From Candidatus Gastranaerophilales bacterium (GTDB lineage Bacteria; Cyanobacteriota; Vampirovibrionia; Gastranaerophilales; Gastranaerophilaceae), in assembly GCA_017415185.1 (NCBI GenBank), contig JAFQHZ010000034.1, positions 1 through 53,542 on the forward strand: a stretch of 53,542 nt of DNA, given 5' to 3'. The translations under genes were made by a program, and so were the position numbers. The notes under the pieces were generated by a model. It had not been told where the DNA came from. It ran no database searches and saw nothing but the letters and a program-made list of their open reading frames with translations. Shown piece by piece: positions 51,759-53,542 of this stretch (positions within the stretch are counted from its first letter, which is position 1; each line of letters starts with the position of its first letter).

Positions 51759-53025
51759 AATTAAATATTTCGTTTAATTTTTTTATAATGAATTCCAATG
51801 CCCCTTGATTATCTTTAAAACATTTTTCGCAATTAGCAGAAATTTCATCATAATATGTGTTGTTTAAAACCAATTTTTCTAAAGTTCGATACAATTCCCA
51901 TTCGTCTTTAACAACAAAAGCAGCTTGCGCTTTTTGAAGAATTGAATAAATATCTCTGAAATTTTTAATTGAAGGACCAGAAACAACCGGTTTCGAATAA
52001 ATTGTTGCTTCAAGAGGGTTATGTCCGCCAATTTTTGCAAAACTTCCGCCAATATATGCTATATCTGCTATTGAATATAATTTTGCTAATTCTCCAAGAG
52101 TGTCCAAAATAATGATATTGTTGTTTTCAAACGTATCGCCGTTTGATCTTAAGCCATATCGAAGTCCAAGTTTTTTCAAAACTCCTTGAACTTCTTCTAA
52201 TCTTGTTAAATGACGAGGTGCAAGCAACAATTTTAAATCAATAACTTTTGCTCTTAATTGTTTATATGTTTTTAAAATTATTTCTTCTTCGCCTGTGTGG
52301 GTTGAGCCCGCAACGATTAATTTTGTATTTTGAGTGCCCAAGTCAATATCACAAACTTTTTTCTCGATTTCAAATTTTAAATTTTTCATAACCAAAGTAT
52401 TTTTTGGATTTGAACCTAAAAGAATAAATCTATCTTTATCAAGTTCGCTTTGGCAAAAAATACCAGTATAATTTTGAAGAATTAATTTAACAAAATTCCT
52501 TATTTTGCAATAAGAAGGATATGATTTATCAGAAATTCTACCGTTAATAATATAAATAGGAATATTTTTTTCCTTGCAAACATAAGCAAAGTTTGGCCAA
52601 AGCTCAGTTTCAGCAATTAAAACAACACTTGGCTTAATTGTATCAACAAATTTTTTGCAAGATTCATAAACATCTAAAGGAAAATACGTTATAAAATCGG
52701 CAAGTTCGCCATATTTTTTGAACGCCAACTGTTGACCTGTCACTGTTCCAGTTGTAATAACAAGTTTATAATCAGGAAAATCAAGCTTAATTCTTATGAT
52801 TAATTTTTCTAGAGATTGAATTTCGCCGACGCTAACCCCATGAAGCATAATAACTTTTTCATCAAAAGTTGGAATCTTCATTTCGCAAAGCTTTTCCCTT
52901 AAAGGAATAGGGGGTTTATTTTTTAATTTTCTAACATAATCAATTATTGGAATAACGCTCTTAACCATTTTAGGCGTAATTGATTTATAAATATCGAAAC
53001 ATATTTCTTCAAAAGTTTTTGCCAT
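51757..53025 (-). CDS. waaA: 3-deoxy-D-manno-octulosonic acid transferase WaaA
   Basis: Transfers Kdo to lipid A precursor at the inner membrane, starting the LPS core. Family motifs: MLHGVSVGEIQSLEKLI (about 59-75; HGVSVGE is the GT-B N-terminal block), TTGTVTGQQLA, YFPLDVYESCKKFVD, AETELWPNF, and AGSTHTGEEEIIL, with GGSFAKIGGHNPLEA in the C-terminal nucleotide-sugar domain. The 422-aa length is normal. GAGGAGAAA precedes the ATG. With lpxK it supports a true LPS outer membrane. Confidence 0.95.
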   Translation of the reverse strand: MAKTFEEICFDIYKSITPKMVKSVIPIIDYVRKLKNKPPIPLREKLCEMKIPTFDEKVIMLHGVSVGEIQSLEKLIIRIKLDFPDYKLVITTGTVTGQQLAFKKYGELADFITYFPLDVYESCKKFVDTIKPSVVLIAETELWPNFAYVCKEKNIPIYIINGRISDKSYPSYCKIRNFVKLILQNYTGIFCQSELDKDRFILLGSNPKNTLVMKNLKFEIEKKVCDIDLGTQNTKLIVAGSTHTGEEEIILKTYKQLRAKVIDLKLLLAPRHLTRLEEVQGVLKKLGLRYGLRSNGDTFENNNIIILDTLGELAKLYSIADIAYIGGSFAKIGGHNPLEATIYSKPVVSGPSIKNFRDIYSILQKAQAAFVVKDEWELYRTLEKLVLNNTYYDEISANCEKCFKDNQGALEFIIKKLNEIFN

Positions 53026-53100
53026 TTTTTTCTCCTCAAAAACTTATCTTAGCACGATATTTTCTTGTTGTCGAATGGGTTTAACAAAAATTACTACAAA

Positions 53101-53542
53101 TTACAAATAATCACCACACAGAATTATAACCTCGCCACAAGGATGCCTGCAGGTTCCATAACCATCACCACCAAGATTCGAATAAGTCCAACCTTCGCCA
53201 AATCCATCGCAAACACTTGGGCTACAACCAACAGAAGTGCCATACAAATTATAAACAGTCTCTCTCGCCAACTCACAATCATAAGCAGGTTCAGCTGCAC
53301 TTCCCTCCTGACACATCATTTCATATTCAATCCCCTTGGAGCTTATGGGGAAGTTGAATTGGTCTTTGTAGGGAGTGTTGGGTTCTTCTTCGCCATTGAT
53401 ATCTACTGTTATGATTCCAAGGAGGGATTTAGACATTTCACATCCATCTACTGTTATTGTTCCTGATGAAGATGGGGAGACTTGATATTTTTCTCCTGTT
53501 CCAAGGAATAATAATGCTCCGTCTTTAAGGTGGAAGGGTGGG
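53101..53542 (-). CDS. C-terminal part of a second pilin-like protein (truncated by window edge)
   Basis: The frame is open through the right edge, giving 146 C-terminal residues. Reading from the edge it contains FHLKDGALLFLGTG, a GTITVDGCEM region, then GIITVDINGEEEPNTPYKDQF. The last is the VDxNGxxxPNxxGKDxF block I associate with Cys-rich prepilin-like proteins of gut Melainabacteria. Several cysteines follow (CSPSVCDG, CRHPCGEVIILCG). The N-terminal leader is outside the window, so the pilin call rests on the C-terminal half. It ends 75 bases upstream of waaA. Confidence 0.6.
   Translation of the reverse strand, partial: PPFHLKDGALLFLGTGEKYQVSPSSSGTITVDGCEMSKSLLGIITVDINGEEEPNTPYKDQFNFPISSKGIEYEMMCQEGSAAEPAYDCELARETVYNLYGTSVGCSPSVCDGFGEGWTYSNLGGDGYGTCRHPCGEVIILCGDYL

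Noticed and set aside
53065-53466. 133-residue plus-strand ORF at the right edge
   Set aside because: Antisense to the pilin-like gene, which has a family-typical C-terminal block and an open frame to the window edge.

Overview
This is an AT-rich chromosomal window of roughly one-third G+C. It comes from a flagellated, Gram-negative-type anaerobe. LpxK and WaaA imply lipopolysaccharide, and the MlaE/F/D-type transporter implies outer-membrane lipid traffic. A pyruvate formate-lyase activase suggests fermentation. Two genes look like the orphan prepilin-like proteins (MKKAFTLAE-type leader; Cys-rich C-terminus) that are abundant in gut Melainabacteria. My best placement is Candidatus Gastranaerophilales (Melainabacteria/Vampirovibrionia) or a close relative. 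This is inferred from gene content and has not been tested by phylogeny.

Layout. 1-5435: minus-strand flagellar operon fliJ-fliK-flgD-flgE, ending at a terminator. 5652-8271: a tandem-GNAT protein and serA. 8301-8630: a small membrane protein. 8803-12763: mlaE-mlaF-mlaD-lpxK. 12780-13146: tRNA-Gly surrounded by tRNA fragments and a 40-bp duplication of its 3' end and terminator, followed by a prepilin-like gene. 13993-18443: rsmI, cysS, purA and pflA. 18475-24374: an accessory-looking block with a 1130-residue protein ending in an anthrax lethal-factor-like metalloprotease domain, a protein with helical ends, and a Gly-rich protein; the first two share an identical 32-bp upstream element. 24452-26290: secG, mscL and ychF. 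26315-32759: small secreted and membrane proteins, a phosphoesterase/GT-C/TPR operon ending in an unlisted 48-codon gene, and ispG. 33178-37435: three divergent NuoL/M/N-like membrane proteins with no other complex I genes. 37544-40754: proS, a GatD-like amidotransferase and coaX. 40841-42718: nested small ORFs leading into a flagellin that carries an inserted lectin-like domain. 42785-47511: dut, a Ski2-like helicase, a YqeG-like HAD phosphatase and a U32 protein. 47564-48595: a serpin-like lipoprotein. 48737-51220: an SH3-like protein, hisH and an aminotransferase. 51381-53025: hpf and waaA. 53101-53542: the C-terminal part of a second pilin-like protein, cut by the window edge.

How the genes fit together. 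Most genes are ordinary housekeeping genes in tight operons. The unusual material is at the cell surface: a flagellin displaying a lectin-like domain, a lethal-factor-like protease with possible flagellar-type promoter motifs, a serpin-like lipoprotein, and pilin-like proteins. Together they suggest interaction with a host or with other cells. Several intergenic regions hold G+C-richer, hairpin-forming elements, some duplicated, that abut gene stop codons. They look like a family of small dispersed repeats.
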